A stretch of 39,571 nucleotides of DNA from an uncultured Oscillospiraceae bacterium (GCA_900547385.1 URGQ01000008.1:1-39571); one strand, 5' to 3'; numbered from the stretch's first letter, positions 7,258-14,946 are shown. A program made the numbers and translations. The notes: generated by a model not told the origin, from the sequence alone.

Positions 7258-7506
7258 TCAGAGGGTGATTTTGACGATATCGCCCTTGTGGGTGGTGATA
7301 TCCACCAGCAGCCAGCCGGGGTGGGTGCGGGCGAAATCCCGCAGGGCGGCGAGAAGCAGGCCTATCTCCTTCGGCGGGATGCCGCAGTCCGGGGCATATC
7401 TAGTGATGGCGGCGATGGCGATGCGGGCGGAAATCCTGCCGTAAAGCAGGCTGCCGGGCAGCCACAGCCGGAGCTTTTTTTCCTTGGTGCGGACGATGAT
7501 CTTCAT
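7258..7506 (-). CDS. Small protein resembling the XRE partner's C-terminal domain
   Basis: An 82-residue protein with no named function. It starts with a strand-like MKIIVRTKEKKLRLWLPGSL, has a middle helical part (LLLAALRDFARTHPG), and ends in LVDITTHKGDIVKITL. This outline, a short strand ending in LP plus a small residue then L, and a closing 'VD/VE..GD.V.(V/I)' strand pair, matches the C-terminal domain of the regulator encoded just upstream (NLPMTLVQVGL ... LVEVESADGDTVEVFVE), so the two may be paralogous folds; that is inference. Its ATG (7506) lies 3 bp after the regulator's stop, with GGAG inside the upstream gene, implying translational coupling. A strong terminator follows. Confidence 0.7.
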   Translation of the reverse strand: MKIIVRTKEKKLRLWLPGSLLYGRISARIAIAAITRYAPDCGIPPKEIGLLLAALRDFARTHPGWLLVDITTHKGDIVKITL

Positions 7507-7509
7507 GGG

Positions 7510-8016
7510 TTACTCCACAAATACTTCAACAGTATCGCCGTCGGCGCTTTCCACCTCCACCAGCTTGCCGATCACACCCTGCTCCACCAGCTTGAAAATC
7601 TGCTCGATATCGATGCTTTTCATGGCCTCCGCAGCGCTGCCTCCGGTCACCTGCGGCATCTGCATTCCCATTTGCAGTCCCACCTGCACCAGCGTCATGG
7701 GCAGATTGACCCGTACCTTATCGCCGGCCTTGGAATTGACGATGACCCGGAGGACCATATCCTTGATGGGCTTGCGCTCCTCCTTGGGCAGCAGGGTGGT
7801 CTCCGGATGGCCGGTATTGCCCAGCAGTTCATCGGTGGTGACGCCGAAGAGCCGGGCCAGCTGCGGCAGCAGGGTGATATCGGGGCAGGAGAGATCGTTT
7901 TCCCATTTGCTGACGGCCTGCGGGGTGACGCCGAGTTCGGCGGCGAGTTCTTCCTGGGTCATATTCTTTTTGCGGCGCAGCTCCGCGATGCGGCTGCCGA
8001 GAGTCTGATTCATCAT
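7510..8016 (-). CDS. XRE-family regulator with C-terminal SHOCT-like/YvlB-like domain
   Basis: A 168-residue two-domain protein. Residues ~7-62 form an XRE/Cro helix-turn-helix (MTQEELAAELGVTPQAVSKW with the following DLSCPDITLLPQLARLFGVT). After a linker, residues ~90-168 resemble the small domain seen in YvlB/SHOCT-like proteins: LRVIVNSKAGDKVRVNLPMTL, a G/M-rich helix, IEQIFKLVEQG and the closing VEVESADGDTVEVFVE. The start is placed at ATG 8016 after GGAGGT; an open frame continues to 8520 but is antisense to ylxM and not protein-like. It is co-transcribed with the 82-residue protein and reads away from ylxM-ffh. Tandem palindromes at 8138-8173 may be its own operator. The signal it senses is unknown. 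Confidence 0.8.
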   Translation of the reverse strand: MMNQTLGSRIAELRRKKNMTQEELAAELGVTPQAVSKWENDLSCPDITLLPQLARLFGVTTDELLGNTGHPETTLLPKEERKPIKDMVLRVIVNSKAGDKVRVNLPMTLVQVGLQMGMQMPQVTGGSAAEAMKSIDIEQIFKLVEQGVIGKLVEVESADGDTVEVFVE

Positions 8017-8076
8017 AATAATGTTACCTCCAAATGTTGTGTAATGTTTGGGGTGGGAGCTCCGTTCCATGACTAA

Positions 8077-8105
8077 AGTATAACGGATATGCGGCCCAAA
8101 GAAAA
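8077..8105 (-). promoter_or_regulatory. Weak candidate promoter for the XRE gene
   Basis: Minus-strand TATACT (8082-8077) lies 17 bases from TTTTCT (8105-8100). The -10 box is good and the -35 poor; transcription would start about 55 bases ahead of the ATG. Confidence 0.35.
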
Positions 8106-8137
8106 GAACGCGTTGGTTGAAGTGGGGGCAAAATTCA

Positions 8138-8173
8138 CAACCGGCGGTTGGAAAACGGCGCAACCGGCGGTTG
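8138..8173. promoter_or_regulatory. Tandem 13-bp palindromes, candidate operator
   Basis: CAACCGGCGGTTG occurs exactly twice, at 8138-8150 and 8161-8173, start-to-start 23 bp. Each copy is a dyad (CAACCG-N-CGGTTG). They sit between the XRE regulator and the ylxM promoter at 8231, about where a regulator serving the minus-strand promoter would bind. Exact duplication plus symmetry argues for a protein binding site. Confidence 0.6.
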
Positions 8174-8230
8174 AGCGGGCAAAAAGCCATAAAAATACGG
8201 TCTTTTTTTTGGCGGTGTAAAGAAAAACGC

Positions 8231-8259
8231 TTGACAGAGGAGCGGGAATAGGGTATAAT
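8231..8259 (+). promoter_or_regulatory. Consensus SigA promoter of the ylxM-ffh operon
   Basis: TTGACA (8231-8236) and TATAAT (8254-8259), both perfect, are 17 bases apart. The ATG at 8260 overlaps the promoter, so ylxM must start further down at GTG 8314. Confidence 0.88.
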
Positions 8260-8313
8260 GTGAACTGTAAAGAAATCCGCTTTACAAGGCGGAAGGACGG
8301 GAGTGACCGCGGC

Positions 8314-8679
8314 GTGGCAAAAAACCTGGAGATATCCTTTTTGCTGGATTTTTACGGCGATATGCTGACCGATAAGCAGCGGGATGTGGTGGAGCTGTAC
8401 TACAATGAGGATCTTTCCCTGGCGGAGATCGCAGCGCACAGCGGCATTACCCGGCAGGGCGTTCGGGATTCCATCAAGCGGGCGGAGGGCCAGCTGCTGG
8501 AATACGAGGAACGACTGCACCTGGCGGCACGCTTCCGCAGGATAGAGAATGTGCTTTCTTCCATCGTGGAGGAGGCCGAACTGATAGAAAAGCTCAATGA
8601 CCGATTTGGCGGAGCGCCGGAGATAGACCGGAGCGCACAGAGCATCATCCGGCTGGCCAAGGAGCTGGACGAGGACTGA
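8314..8679 (+). CDS. ylxM: YlxM, SRP-associated helix-turn-helix protein
   Basis: A 121-residue protein starting at GTG 8314 (residues KNLEISFLLDFYG follow, the usual YlxM start), with GGGAG about 10 bases upstream. The body is a sigma-region-4-like helix-turn-helix: LTDKQRDVVELYYNEDLSLA, EIAAHSGITRQGVRDSIKRA, then a coiled segment. YlxM is a conserved neighbour of Ffh in Firmicutes and has been linked to the signal recognition particle as an accessory factor; despite the HTH a role as DNA-binding regulator is not established. It is 20 bp upstream of ffh and is driven by the consensus promoter at 8231. Confidence 0.9.
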   Translation: MAKNLEISFLLDFYGDMLTDKQRDVVELYYNEDLSLAEIAAHSGITRQGVRDSIKRAEGQLLEYEERLHLAARFRRIENVLSSIVEEAELIEKLNDRFGGAPEIDRSAQSIIRLAKELDED

Positions 8680-8699
8680 ACCGATAAAAAGGAGACCCT

Positions 8700-10061
8700 A
8701 TGGCATTTGAAGGACTGACCCAAAGACTGGCCGGGACATTCAAAAAACTGAAAAACCGCGGCAAGCTGAGCGAGGCCGATGTAAAGGAGGCCATGCGTGA
8801 GGTGCGTCTGGCGCTGCTGGAGGCCGATGTCAACTACGGCGTGGCCAAGAAGTTTGTGGCGGATGTGACCCAGAAGTGCATTGGCGCCGGGGTGCTGGAA
8901 AGCCTGACCCCCGCCCAGCAGGTCATCAAGATAGTAAATGACGAGCTGACCGAGCTGATGGGCAGTACCCACCAGCGCATCAATCTTTCTTCCCGTATCC
9001 CCACCGTGTTGCTGATGTGCGGCTTGCAGGGCAGCGGTAAGACCACCCACAGCGCCAAGCTGGCGTATATGTTCCGTCAGCAGGGAAAACGCCCTCTGCT
9101 GGTGGCCTGCGATATTTACCGTCCGGCGGCCATAGAGCAGCTGAAGGTGGTGGGGGAAAAGGCCGGGGTGCCGGTCTTTGAGATGGGCCAGACCGACCCG
9201 GTGAAGATCGTGAAGAAGGCGCTGAGCCATGCGCATGATTACGGCAATGATATCGTCATCATCGATACCGCCGGCCGGCTGCATATAGACGAAGCCCTGA
9301 TGGACGAGCTGAAGGCCGTGAAGGAGGCCGCCAACCCCGATGAGACGCTCTTAGTCATCGACTCAATGACCGGCCAGGACGCGGTGAATGTGGCTTCCGC
9401 TTTCGACAGCCAGCTGGGCGTGGATGGTATCATCCTGACCAAGCTGGACGGCGACAGCCGCGGCGGCGCCGCGCTTTCGGTAAAGGCGGTGACCGGCAAG
9501 CCCATCAAGTTTGCGGGTGTGGGCGAAAAGATCGAGGATCTGGAGCCCTTCTATCCCGACCGGATGGCTTCCCGTATTTTGGGCATGGGCGATATCCTTT
9601 CCCTCATTGAGAAGGCGTCCAGCGGCATTGACGAGCAGAAGGCCATGAAGATGGTGGATAAGCTGCGCCGCAATGAAATGGACTTTAACGACCTGCTGGA
9701 CCAGATGGATGAGTTGAAGAAGATGGGCCCGCTTTCCTCGGTGATGAATATGATTCCCGGCGCGGCCGGCAAGATGAGCGATGAGGACGCCGAGCGCAGC
9801 GAAAAGGAGATGGCCCGTTCCCGCGCCATTATCTATTCCATGACGCCGGCGGAGCGTGCCAAGCCTTCCCTCATCGACCCGAAGCGCAAGCGGCGCATCG
9901 CGGCCGGCAGCGGCACCAAGGTGGAGGATGTGAACCGCCTGCTGCGCCAGCTGGAGCAAAGCCGTAAGCTGATGAAGATGATGAGCGGCAAGGGCGGCAA
10001 AAAAGCCAAACGCATGGGCTTCCCCGGTGGGTTCCCCGGCGGGATGCCCGGTATGATGTAA
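8700..10061 (+). CDS. ffh: Signal recognition particle GTPase Ffh
   Basis: A 453-residue SRP54-type protein that binds signal peptides of nascent membrane proteins and, with 4.5S/6S-type SRP RNA, docks at FtsY. It has the N domain (1-~90, LLEADVNYGV), the G domain with the P-loop GLQGSGKTT (108-116), DTAGR, the TKLDGD guanine motif and the GGAALS region, and a methionine-rich M domain that ends in GFPGGFPGGMPGMM. Start ATG 8700 with AAAAAGGAG. Downstream are rpsP, khpA, rimM and trmD, the classic order. The SRP RNA gene is not in this window. Confidence 0.97.
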   Translation: MAFEGLTQRLAGTFKKLKNRGKLSEADVKEAMREVRLALLEADVNYGVAKKFVADVTQKCIGAGVLESLTPAQQVIKIVNDELTELMGSTHQRINLSSRIPTVLLMCGLQGSGKTTHSAKLAYMFRQQGKRPLLVACDIYRPAAIEQLKVVGEKAGVPVFEMGQTDPVKIVKKALSHAHDYGNDIVIIDTAGRLHIDEALMDELKAVKEAANPDETLLVIDSMTGQDAVNVASAFDSQLGVDGIILTKLDGDSRGGAALSVKAVTGKPIKFAGVGEKIEDLEPFYPDRMASRILGMGDILSLIEKASSGIDEQKAMKMVDKLRRNEMDFNDLLDQMDELKKMGPLSSVMNMIPGAAGKMSDEDAERSEKEMARSRAIIYSMTPAERAKPSLIDPKRKRRIAAGSGTKVEDVNRLLRQLEQSRKLMKMMSGKGGKKAKRMGFPGGFPGGMPGMM

Positions 10062-10065
10062 CACA

Positions 10066-10092
10066 GGTTTTTCCCGGCAGGGCCGGAAAAAA
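10066..10092 (+). promoter_or_regulatory. Hairpin in the rpsP leader
   Basis: TTTTTCC.CGGC pairs across AGG with GCCG.GAAAAA in the 89-bp ffh-rpsP gap. It could be an RNA-processing or stability hairpin that separates ffh from the ribosomal-protein genes; no strong T run follows, so termination is unlikely. Confidence 0.35.
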
Positions 10093-10150
10093 TATAGGAA
10101 ACAGTCGGTGTAATGCCGGTTCATTCAAACATTTTTGGAGGTAAACTAAC

Positions 10151-10396
10151 ATGGCAGTAAAGATCAGACTTCGCAGAATGGGCGCTAAGAAGGCTCCCTT
10201 TTATCGTATCGTGGTAGCGGATTCCCGTTATCCCCGCGATGGCCGCTTCATCGAGGAGGTAGGCTACTACGATCCCACCAAGGAGCCCTCTGTTATCAAG
10301 ATTGATGAGGAGAAGGCCAAGACCTGGCTGGCCAACGGTGCTCAGCCCACCGATACCGTGAAGGCTCTGCTGAAGATCCAGGGGATCGTGAAATAA
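10151..10396 (+). CDS. rpsP: 30S ribosomal protein bS16
   Basis: An 81-residue ribosomal protein that helps assemble the 5' and central domains of 16S rRNA. The hallmark N-terminus (VKIRLRRMGAKKAPFYRIVV), ADSR, the RDGRFIEEVGYYDP motif and the closing 'KTWLANGAQPTDTVKALLK' make it unmistakable. ATG 10151 with GGAGGT (10137-10142). Length is typical. It sits in the conserved order ffh-rpsP-khpA-rimM-trmD. Confidence 0.98.
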   Translation: MAVKIRLRRMGAKKAPFYRIVVADSRYPRDGRFIEEVGYYDPTKEPSVIKIDEEKAKTWLANGAQPTDTVKALLKIQGIVK

Positions 10397-10436
10397 GCAG
10401 TCCCCCTGTTTTTTGAAGCGATAAGGAGACCAACAA

Positions 10437-10670
10437 ATGGAAGAATTGATTGCAACCATCGCCAGAGGCCTGGTGGATGACAAAGAGGCAGTCAGTGTTA
10501 CCGCTGACCCGGCGGACGAAGAGGGCAATGTCGTTTATCACCTGCATGTAGGTGCGGAGGATATGGGGCGTGTCATCGGCAAGCAGGGGCGGATCGCTAA
10601 GGCGATCCGTACCATAGTGCGTGCCGGTACCAATAAGTCCGGCGGCCGCGCGACGGTCGAGATTGACTGA
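10437..10670 (+). CDS. khpA: KH-domain RNA-binding protein KhpA
   Basis: A 77-residue single type-II KH domain with the nucleic-acid-binding GKQGR (GxxG) loop inside EDMGRVIGKQGRIAKAIRTI. KhpA partners with KhpB (Jag/EloR) in Firmicutes and is linked to small-RNA binding and control of cell elongation and division; its usual place is between rpsP and rimM, as here. ATG 10437 follows AAGGAG. A terminator-like hairpin follows the stop. Confidence 0.93.
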   Translation: MEELIATIARGLVDDKEAVSVTADPADEEGNVVYHLHVGAEDMGRVIGKQGRIAKAIRTIVRAGTNKSGGRATVEID

Positions 10671-10681
10671 ACAAAACTGCG

Positions 10682-10716
10682 GGGGAGGACGAGATGTGCC
10701 TCCCCTACTGTTTTTT
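10682..10716 (+). terminator. Terminator-like hairpin between khpA and rimM
   Basis: GGGGAGG (10682-10688) pairs with CCTCCCC (10699-10705), followed by TACTGTTTTTT. It stands inside an otherwise continuous operon and would cut down rimM-trmD relative to rpsP-khpA. Confidence 0.6.
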
Positions 10717-10736
10717 ACACGGAAAAGGAGAGCCCG

Positions 10737-11267
10737 ATGAAGGAATTTTTGGAATGTGGGAAGATCGTTTCCACCCACGGGGTGCGCGGCGAGGTGAAGG
10801 CCGAGGTGTGGATGGACAGTCCCGAGGAGATGACCGCCCTGAAAACGCTGTACCTGGATGGCGGCAAGACCCCGCTGACGGTAAAGGGCGCGCGGGTGCA
10901 CAAGAACATGGTGCTGCTGACGCTGGCCGGCGTGGAAACCCCGGAGGCGGGCAGCGCGCTGCGGCAGAAGGTGCTCTTTGCCCGGCGGGAGGATATTCCC
11001 CTGGAAAAGGGGCAATACTTCCTGCAGGACCTGCTGGGCTGCGAGGTGAAGGACGCCGATACCGGGAAGGAATACGGCAAGCTGTGTGATATTACCGAAA
11101 CGGGCGCGAACCGGGTGTACCATATCCGCTTTGCTGATGGCAAGGTGCGGCTGGCCCCGGATATTCCGCAGGTGGTGCTGCGGCTGGCCCCGGAGGAGGG
11201 CGTGATCGAGATTCGGCCGCTGGCGGGGCTTTTTGACGATGTGACGGAGGATGACTATGAGGTTTGA
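10737..11267 (+). CDS. rimM: Ribosome maturation factor RimM
   Basis: A 176-residue 16S rRNA processing factor that binds uS19 and aids maturation of the 30S head. The N-terminal RimM domain opens with FLECGKIVSTHGVRGEVKAE; the C-terminal PRC-barrel includes GQYFLQDLLGCEV and the VRLAPDIPQVV segment. Start ATG 10737 with AAGGAG. Its stop overlaps the start of trmD by 11 bp, implying translational coupling. Confidence 0.95.
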   Translation: MKEFLECGKIVSTHGVRGEVKAEVWMDSPEEMTALKTLYLDGGKTPLTVKGARVHKNMVLLTLAGVETPEAGSALRQKVLFARREDIPLEKGQYFLQDLLGCEVKDADTGKEYGKLCDITETGANRVYHIRFADGKVRLAPDIPQVVLRLAPEEGVIEIRPLAGLFDDVTEDDYEV

Positions 11268-12051
11268 CATCGCGACGCTGTTCCCGGAAATGTGCGAAAC
11301 GGTGGTGAACAGCAGTATCATCGGGCGGGGCATAAAGGCCGGCAAGCTGGAGGTGCACTGCCACCAGATACGGGACTACACCACCGATAAGCACCGCCGC
11401 ACCGACCTGCGGCTGCATGGCGGCGGGATGGGTATGCTGATGACCTGCCAGCCGATCCATGACTGCTGGAAGGCCGTGAGCGAGCAGATCGGGCAGAAGC
11501 CGTATGTCATCTATCTTTCACCGCAGGGCAAGGTGCTGACCCAGGCCCATGCCAGGGAGCTGAAGGAGAAGGAAAACCTTTTCCTGTTGTGCGGCCACTA
11601 TGAGGGTGTGGACCAGCGGGTGCTGGATGAGATCGTGGACGAGGAGCTTTCCATAGGGGACTATGTGCTGACCGGCGGTGAGCTGGGGGCGCTGGTACTG
11701 GTGGATTGCATCGGCCGGATGGTGGAGGGTGTACTGCCCAGCGAGGAGTGCTTTACCGAGGAGAGCCACTGGAACGGACTGCTGGAATATCCCCAATACA
11801 CCCACCCGGTGGAATGGAACGGGAGAAGGATCCCGGATATTCTGCTGAGCGGCGACCATGGCAAAATTGCCAAATGGCGGCATGAGATGTCGCTGCGGAA
11901 CACGCTGATCAAGCGCCCTGATCTGCTGGAAAAGGCCGAGCTGAGCCAGAAAGACCGCTGGTTGGTGGCGCAGATGAAAGCTGAACAGGCGGCAAAAGAC
12001 GGAAACGATTCCAATGCGGCCCAAACGGATGGCGAAACGGATAGAAAGTGA
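11257..12051 (+). CDS. trmD: tRNA (guanine37-N1)-methyltransferase TrmD
   Basis: A 264-residue SPOUT-fold enzyme that methylates G37 of tRNAs with SAM to prevent +1 frameshifting. The trefoil-knot region is clear: LSPQGKVLTQ, LLCGHYEGVDQRV and SIGDYVLTGGELG, followed by the C-terminal PQYTHPVEWNGRRIPDILLS and the linker-helix domain. The last ~20 residues are an acidic, Asp/Asn-rich tail (AAKDGNDSNAAQTDGETDRK) not usual in the family. ATG 11257 is chosen because GGAGG lies 6 bases upstream; the ATG at 11251 abuts the SD. Last gene of the ffh operon. Confidence 0.96.
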   Translation: MRFDIATLFPEMCETVVNSSIIGRGIKAGKLEVHCHQIRDYTTDKHRRTDLRLHGGGMGMLMTCQPIHDCWKAVSEQIGQKPYVIYLSPQGKVLTQAHARELKEKENLFLLCGHYEGVDQRVLDEIVDEELSIGDYVLTGGELGALVLVDCIGRMVEGVLPSEECFTEESHWNGLLEYPQYTHPVEWNGRRIPDILLSGDHGKIAKWRHEMSLRNTLIKRPDLLEKAELSQKDRWLVAQMKAEQAAKDGNDSNAAQTDGETDRK

Positions 12052-12155
12052 CAAAAAATTATAGGAATTCTGCACAAATGCGCCCCCCGAAAACCGACGG
12101 ATATTAGCGGTTCGTCAGAAAAATAGCAAATTAAAAAATGTGGGCAGTTTTGCAA

Positions 12156-12184
12156 TTGAAAGACCCGGCGGATTTTGCTATAAT
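12156..12184 (+). promoter_or_regulatory. Promoter of ptsH
   Basis: TTGAAA (12156-12161) and TATAAT (12179-12184) are 17 bases apart. Transcription would begin about 50 bases before the ptsH start; the long frame beginning at 12138 is therefore not the gene. Confidence 0.78.
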
Positions 12185-12239
12185 GCTTAATGGAGAAATA
12201 AGGGACCCCCATTTCTTTAGGCGAAGAGGAGATGTCGAT

Positions 12240-12503
12240 ATGTACGCAAAAGAAGTATCCGTTCAGAATCATGTTGGTCTGCACGCGCGGCCCGCGACTT
12301 TTTTTATCCAGAAGGCCAATGAGTACAAGGCTTCCGTTTGGGTGGAGAAGGAAGAGCGCCGGGTAAACGCCAAGAGCCTGCTGGGTGTTCTTTCCCTGGG
12401 CATCGTGGGCGGCACGACCATTAAGATCATCGCCGATGGCGCTGATGAGCAGGAAGCGGTAGATGCCCTGGTGAAGCTGGTGGAGACTGGTTTCGCGGAG
12501 TGA
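12240..12503 (+). CDS. ptsH: Phosphocarrier protein HPr
   Basis: An 87-residue PTS phosphocarrier, starting at ATG 12240 after GAGGAG. His15 in HVGLHARPA takes phosphate from Enzyme I; Ser46 in AKSLLGVLSLG is the regulatory site for HPr kinase in Firmicutes, so it can act in CcpA-type catabolite control as well as in sugar transport. Unlike Crh it retains His15. It is monocistronic here, with its own promoter and terminator and without ptsI alongside; in Clostridia the PTS genes are often scattered like this. Confidence 0.95.
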   Translation: MYAKEVSVQNHVGLHARPATFFIQKANEYKASVWVEKEERRVNAKSLLGVLSLGIVGGTTIKIIADGADEQEAVDALVKLVETGFAE

Positions 12504-12527
12504 TATCTGCCGGGAGAGACAGAGAAG

Positions 12528-12570
12528 AAAAGGTGCGGAAAGCCATGGGCTGCCGCACCCTTTTATTTTT
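12528..12570 (+). terminator. Intrinsic terminator of ptsH
   Basis: GGTGCGG (12532-12538) pairs with CCGCACC (12553-12559), flanked by AAAA on the left and CTTTTATTTTT on the right. Confidence 0.85.
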
Positions 12571-12685
12571 AGACGGAAAAGGATATTGCGTTCCGGCGTG
12601 GAAAGATCACCTGCGGCGAGGCCACAGAGGGAAGATTTGCCGCGGAAAGAGCAGAAAGCAATTGCCGAGATGAAAGAGAGGGTAA

Positions 12686-12914
12686 GCAGGGATTGGGATA
12701 GACATCCCCTCCCCCGATAGCGGGGGAGGGGGCAGGGGAGAAGGGGCAGATACGCCTGTGGCTACCTTTGGAGCGCATCTGTGCGCAGTACGGACGATGT
12801 TTACATCGTTCGTATCCAGCACAGCCAAGCGCCAAAGGGGATTGCAAAGGGGAAAGCCTGGTTCCCCTTTGCCCTGTTTTGCTTCCTTTTGCAGGAGCAA
12901 AAGGAAGTCCCTGC
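12686..12914. repeat. Gene-free region with five consecutive hairpins
   Basis: No gene is seen between 12504 and 13010. The stretch holds five stems: CCCCTCCCCCG/CGGGGGAGGGG (12706-12731, 11 bp), GCGCA/TGCGC (12773-12786), a 12-bp stem 12789-12800/12803-12814 with one G-T and a 2-base loop, GCAAAGGGGAA/TTCCCCTTTGC (12844-12872, 11 bp), and CTTCCTTTTGC/GCAAAAGGAAG (12882-12907, 11 bp). GCAGGGA (12686-12692) and TCCCTGC (12908-12914) could close the set. Neither end is a clear terminator. It may be a larger relative of the cloverleaf elements, or an untranslated RNA. Confidence 0.55.
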
Positions 12915-12956
12915 CGGATAGGCATACTGATAATCTAAAAAGGCTGGAGCGAAAAC

Positions 12957-12985
12957 TTTTACCTGGGGCACATTTATGGTATAAT
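12957..12985 (+). promoter_or_regulatory. Promoter of uvrC
   Basis: TATAAT (12980-12985) is perfect; the -35 is TTTTAC (12957-12962) at 17 bases. It sits just after the hairpin region and 25 bases ahead of the uvrC start. Confidence 0.6.
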
Positions 12986-13010
12986 AAAAGCAGAGAGGAG
13001 GTGCCGCCGG

Positions 13011-14864
13011 ATGGATATGCAAAAGGTAGCCGAGCTGCGAAAAAAAGCCAATACCCTGCCCATGGAGCCGGGGGTCTACCTGATGCGGGACCGGCGGGGC
13101 GAGATCATCTATGTGGGCAAGGCCAAAAAGCTGAAAAACAGGGTGACCTCCTACTTCCGCGGGGTGGAGCGGCACCTGCCAAAAGTGTACCGCATGGTGG
13201 AGCAGGTGCAGGATTTTGATTACATCGTGACCGACAGTGAGTTTGAGGCGCTGGTGCTGGAATGCAGCCTGATCAAGCTGCACAGCCCCAAGTACAACAT
13301 TTTGCTGAAGGATGATAAGGGCTACCACTATGTGTGCGTGACCAGGGAGGAGTATCCCCGCATCCGGCTGGCGCTGCAGAAGGGGAACGACGACAATGAA
13401 TACATCGGGCCGTTTATTTCCTCCATGGTGGTAAAGCAGACGGTGGAGGAAGCCAACCGGGCCTTTTTGCTGCCTACCTGCCGCCGTAAATTCCCGGAGG
13501 ACTTTGGCAAGGAGCGCCCCTGCCTGAATTATCACATTCACCAGTGCATGGGGGTATGCAGCGGCAAGATCAGCCGGGAGGCGTACCATGAGGCGCTGGA
13601 CGAAGCGTTACAATTTATCCGCACCGGCGGGATGCAATCGGTGGAGAAGCTGACCGAGCGGATGCAGGAGGCGGCGGAGACACTGGACTTTGAGCGGGCG
13701 GCACGCTACCGCGACCGCATTTCCGCCATCCGGCGCATTACCGAGCAGCAGAAGGTCATCGCATTCCCGCACGAGAGCTTGGATGTGCTGGGCTGGGTGC
13801 AGGGGGAGGATAAGATCTATTGCTCGCTGCTGGTGCTGCGGGAGGGCCGCCTGCGGGATAAGAAGGACTTTTCCTTTGACTGCATGGGCGAACCGGAGGA
13901 AGTGGTGACCGAATTCCTGCTGAGCTACTACATGCAGGCGGAAACCGCCCCGGCCGAGGTCTTCCTGGAGCGGGAGCTGCCCGACCGGCCGCTGCTGGAG
14001 CAGCTGCTGCGGGAGCACCGGGGGAAGAAGATTCAATTTACGGTGCCGCAGCGGGGCGAAAGCCGCAAGCTGTGCCAGATGGCGCAGAACAATGCCGCGC
14101 AGGAGCTGGCCCGGGATACCAACCGCACCGGCAAGGAGATAGCGGCACTGACCGAGCTGGGGCGGCTGCTGGGACTGCAAAGCCCGCCGGATCATATCGA
14201 GGCGTTCGATATTTCCAATATTGGCGGGCAGACCATTGTGGGCGGGATGACGGTATTCCGCCGGGGAAGACCCGAAAAAAGGCTGTATAAGAAATTCACG
14301 ATAAAGGACCAGGCAGCGCCCGATGATTACGCCGCGATGGAGCAGATGCTTACCCGCCGGCTGACCCACTACCGCGAAGCGGCCGAGACCGGCAAAAAGG
14401 ACGGCTTTGAGATCCTGCCCGACCTGTGGCTGATAGATGGCGGCGTGGGGCAGGTAGCGGTGGCCAAACGGGTGGCGGAGCAGTTCGGACTGGAGATCCC
14501 CGTTTTCGGCATGGTGAAAGACGACCGGCACCGCACCCGGGCTATCCGGGCGGAAAACGAGGAGATCGCCATCCGTGCCAGTCAGTCGGTGTTCCGGCTG
14601 GTCACCAATATCCAGGATGAGACCCACCGGTATGCCATCAGCTTTTCGCGCAAAAAGCACCAAAAAGCCGGCTTTGCCTCCACACTGACAGCGGTGCCGG
14701 GCATTGGGGAGCAGCGCGCGGCGAAGCTCCTAAAGCATTTTAAGAGCATGGCGGCGATAAGAACAGCCGATGTGGAGACCCTGGCAAAGGCCCCGGGTAT
14801 GAGCCGACCGGCGGCCGAGGCGCTGTATCGGCATTTACATGGGGAAGAAACGGCAGAAAACTGA
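13011..14864 (+). CDS. uvrC: Excinuclease ABC subunit C
   Basis: A 617-residue nucleotide-excision-repair endonuclease that makes both incisions around UvrB-marked lesions. Domains in order: GIY-YIG nuclease (~17-95: GVYLMRDRRGEIIYVGKAKK, with Tyr23 and Tyr34), a Cys-rich patch containing CLNYHIHQCMGVC, the UVR UvrB-binding helix pair (~205-243), the RNase H-like UvrC domain (FDISNIGG ... WLIDGGVGQ), and C-terminal tandem helix-hairpin-helix (VPGIGEQRAAKLLKHF, APGMSRPAAEALY). ATG 13011 with GAGGAGGT. Standard length. It stands apart from uvrA/uvrB. Confidence 0.97.
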   Translation: MDMQKVAELRKKANTLPMEPGVYLMRDRRGEIIYVGKAKKLKNRVTSYFRGVERHLPKVYRMVEQVQDFDYIVTDSEFEALVLECSLIKLHSPKYNILLKDDKGYHYVCVTREEYPRIRLALQKGNDDNEYIGPFISSMVVKQTVEEANRAFLLPTCRRKFPEDFGKERPCLNYHIHQCMGVCSGKISREAYHEALDEALQFIRTGGMQSVEKLTERMQEAAETLDFERAARYRDRISAIRRITEQQKVIAFPHESLDVLGWVQGEDKIYCSLLVLREGRLRDKKDFSFDCMGEPEEVVTEFLLSYYMQAETAPAEVFLERELPDRPLLEQLLREHRGKKIQFTVPQRGESRKLCQMAQNNAAQELARDTNRTGKEIAALTELGRLLGLQSPPDHIEAFDISNIGGQTIVGGMTVFRRGRPEKRLYKKFTIKDQAAPDDYAAMEQMLTRRLTHYREAAETGKKDGFEILPDLWLIDGGVGQVAVAKRVAEQFGLEIPVFGMVKDDRHRTRAIRAENEEIAIRASQSVFRLVTNIQDETHRYAISFSRKKHQKAGFASTLTAVPGIGEQRAAKLLKHFKSMAAIRTADVETLAKAPGMSRPAAEALYRHLHGEETAEN

Positions 14865-14882
14865 CTTTTTCGACCGATGGGA

Positions 14883-14911
14883 TTGACAGCGGACGGGAAA
14901 AAATATACCAT
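14883..14911 (+). promoter_or_regulatory. Promoter of rsmD
   Basis: A perfect TTGACA (14883-14888) is 17 bases from TACCAT (14906-14911); TATACC at 14904 is an alternative -10 at shorter spacing. Confidence 0.55.
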
Positions 14912-14946
14912 TAGTAAAAGGGCTACTGCCCCCAAGGAGAAAAACT

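Noticed and set aside
12138..12239. Longer start for ptsH
   Set aside because: It overlaps the promoter; HPr length and the SD fix the start at 12240.
12686..12914. CRISPR array
   Set aside because: The hairpins differ from each other; there are no regular direct repeats with spacers.
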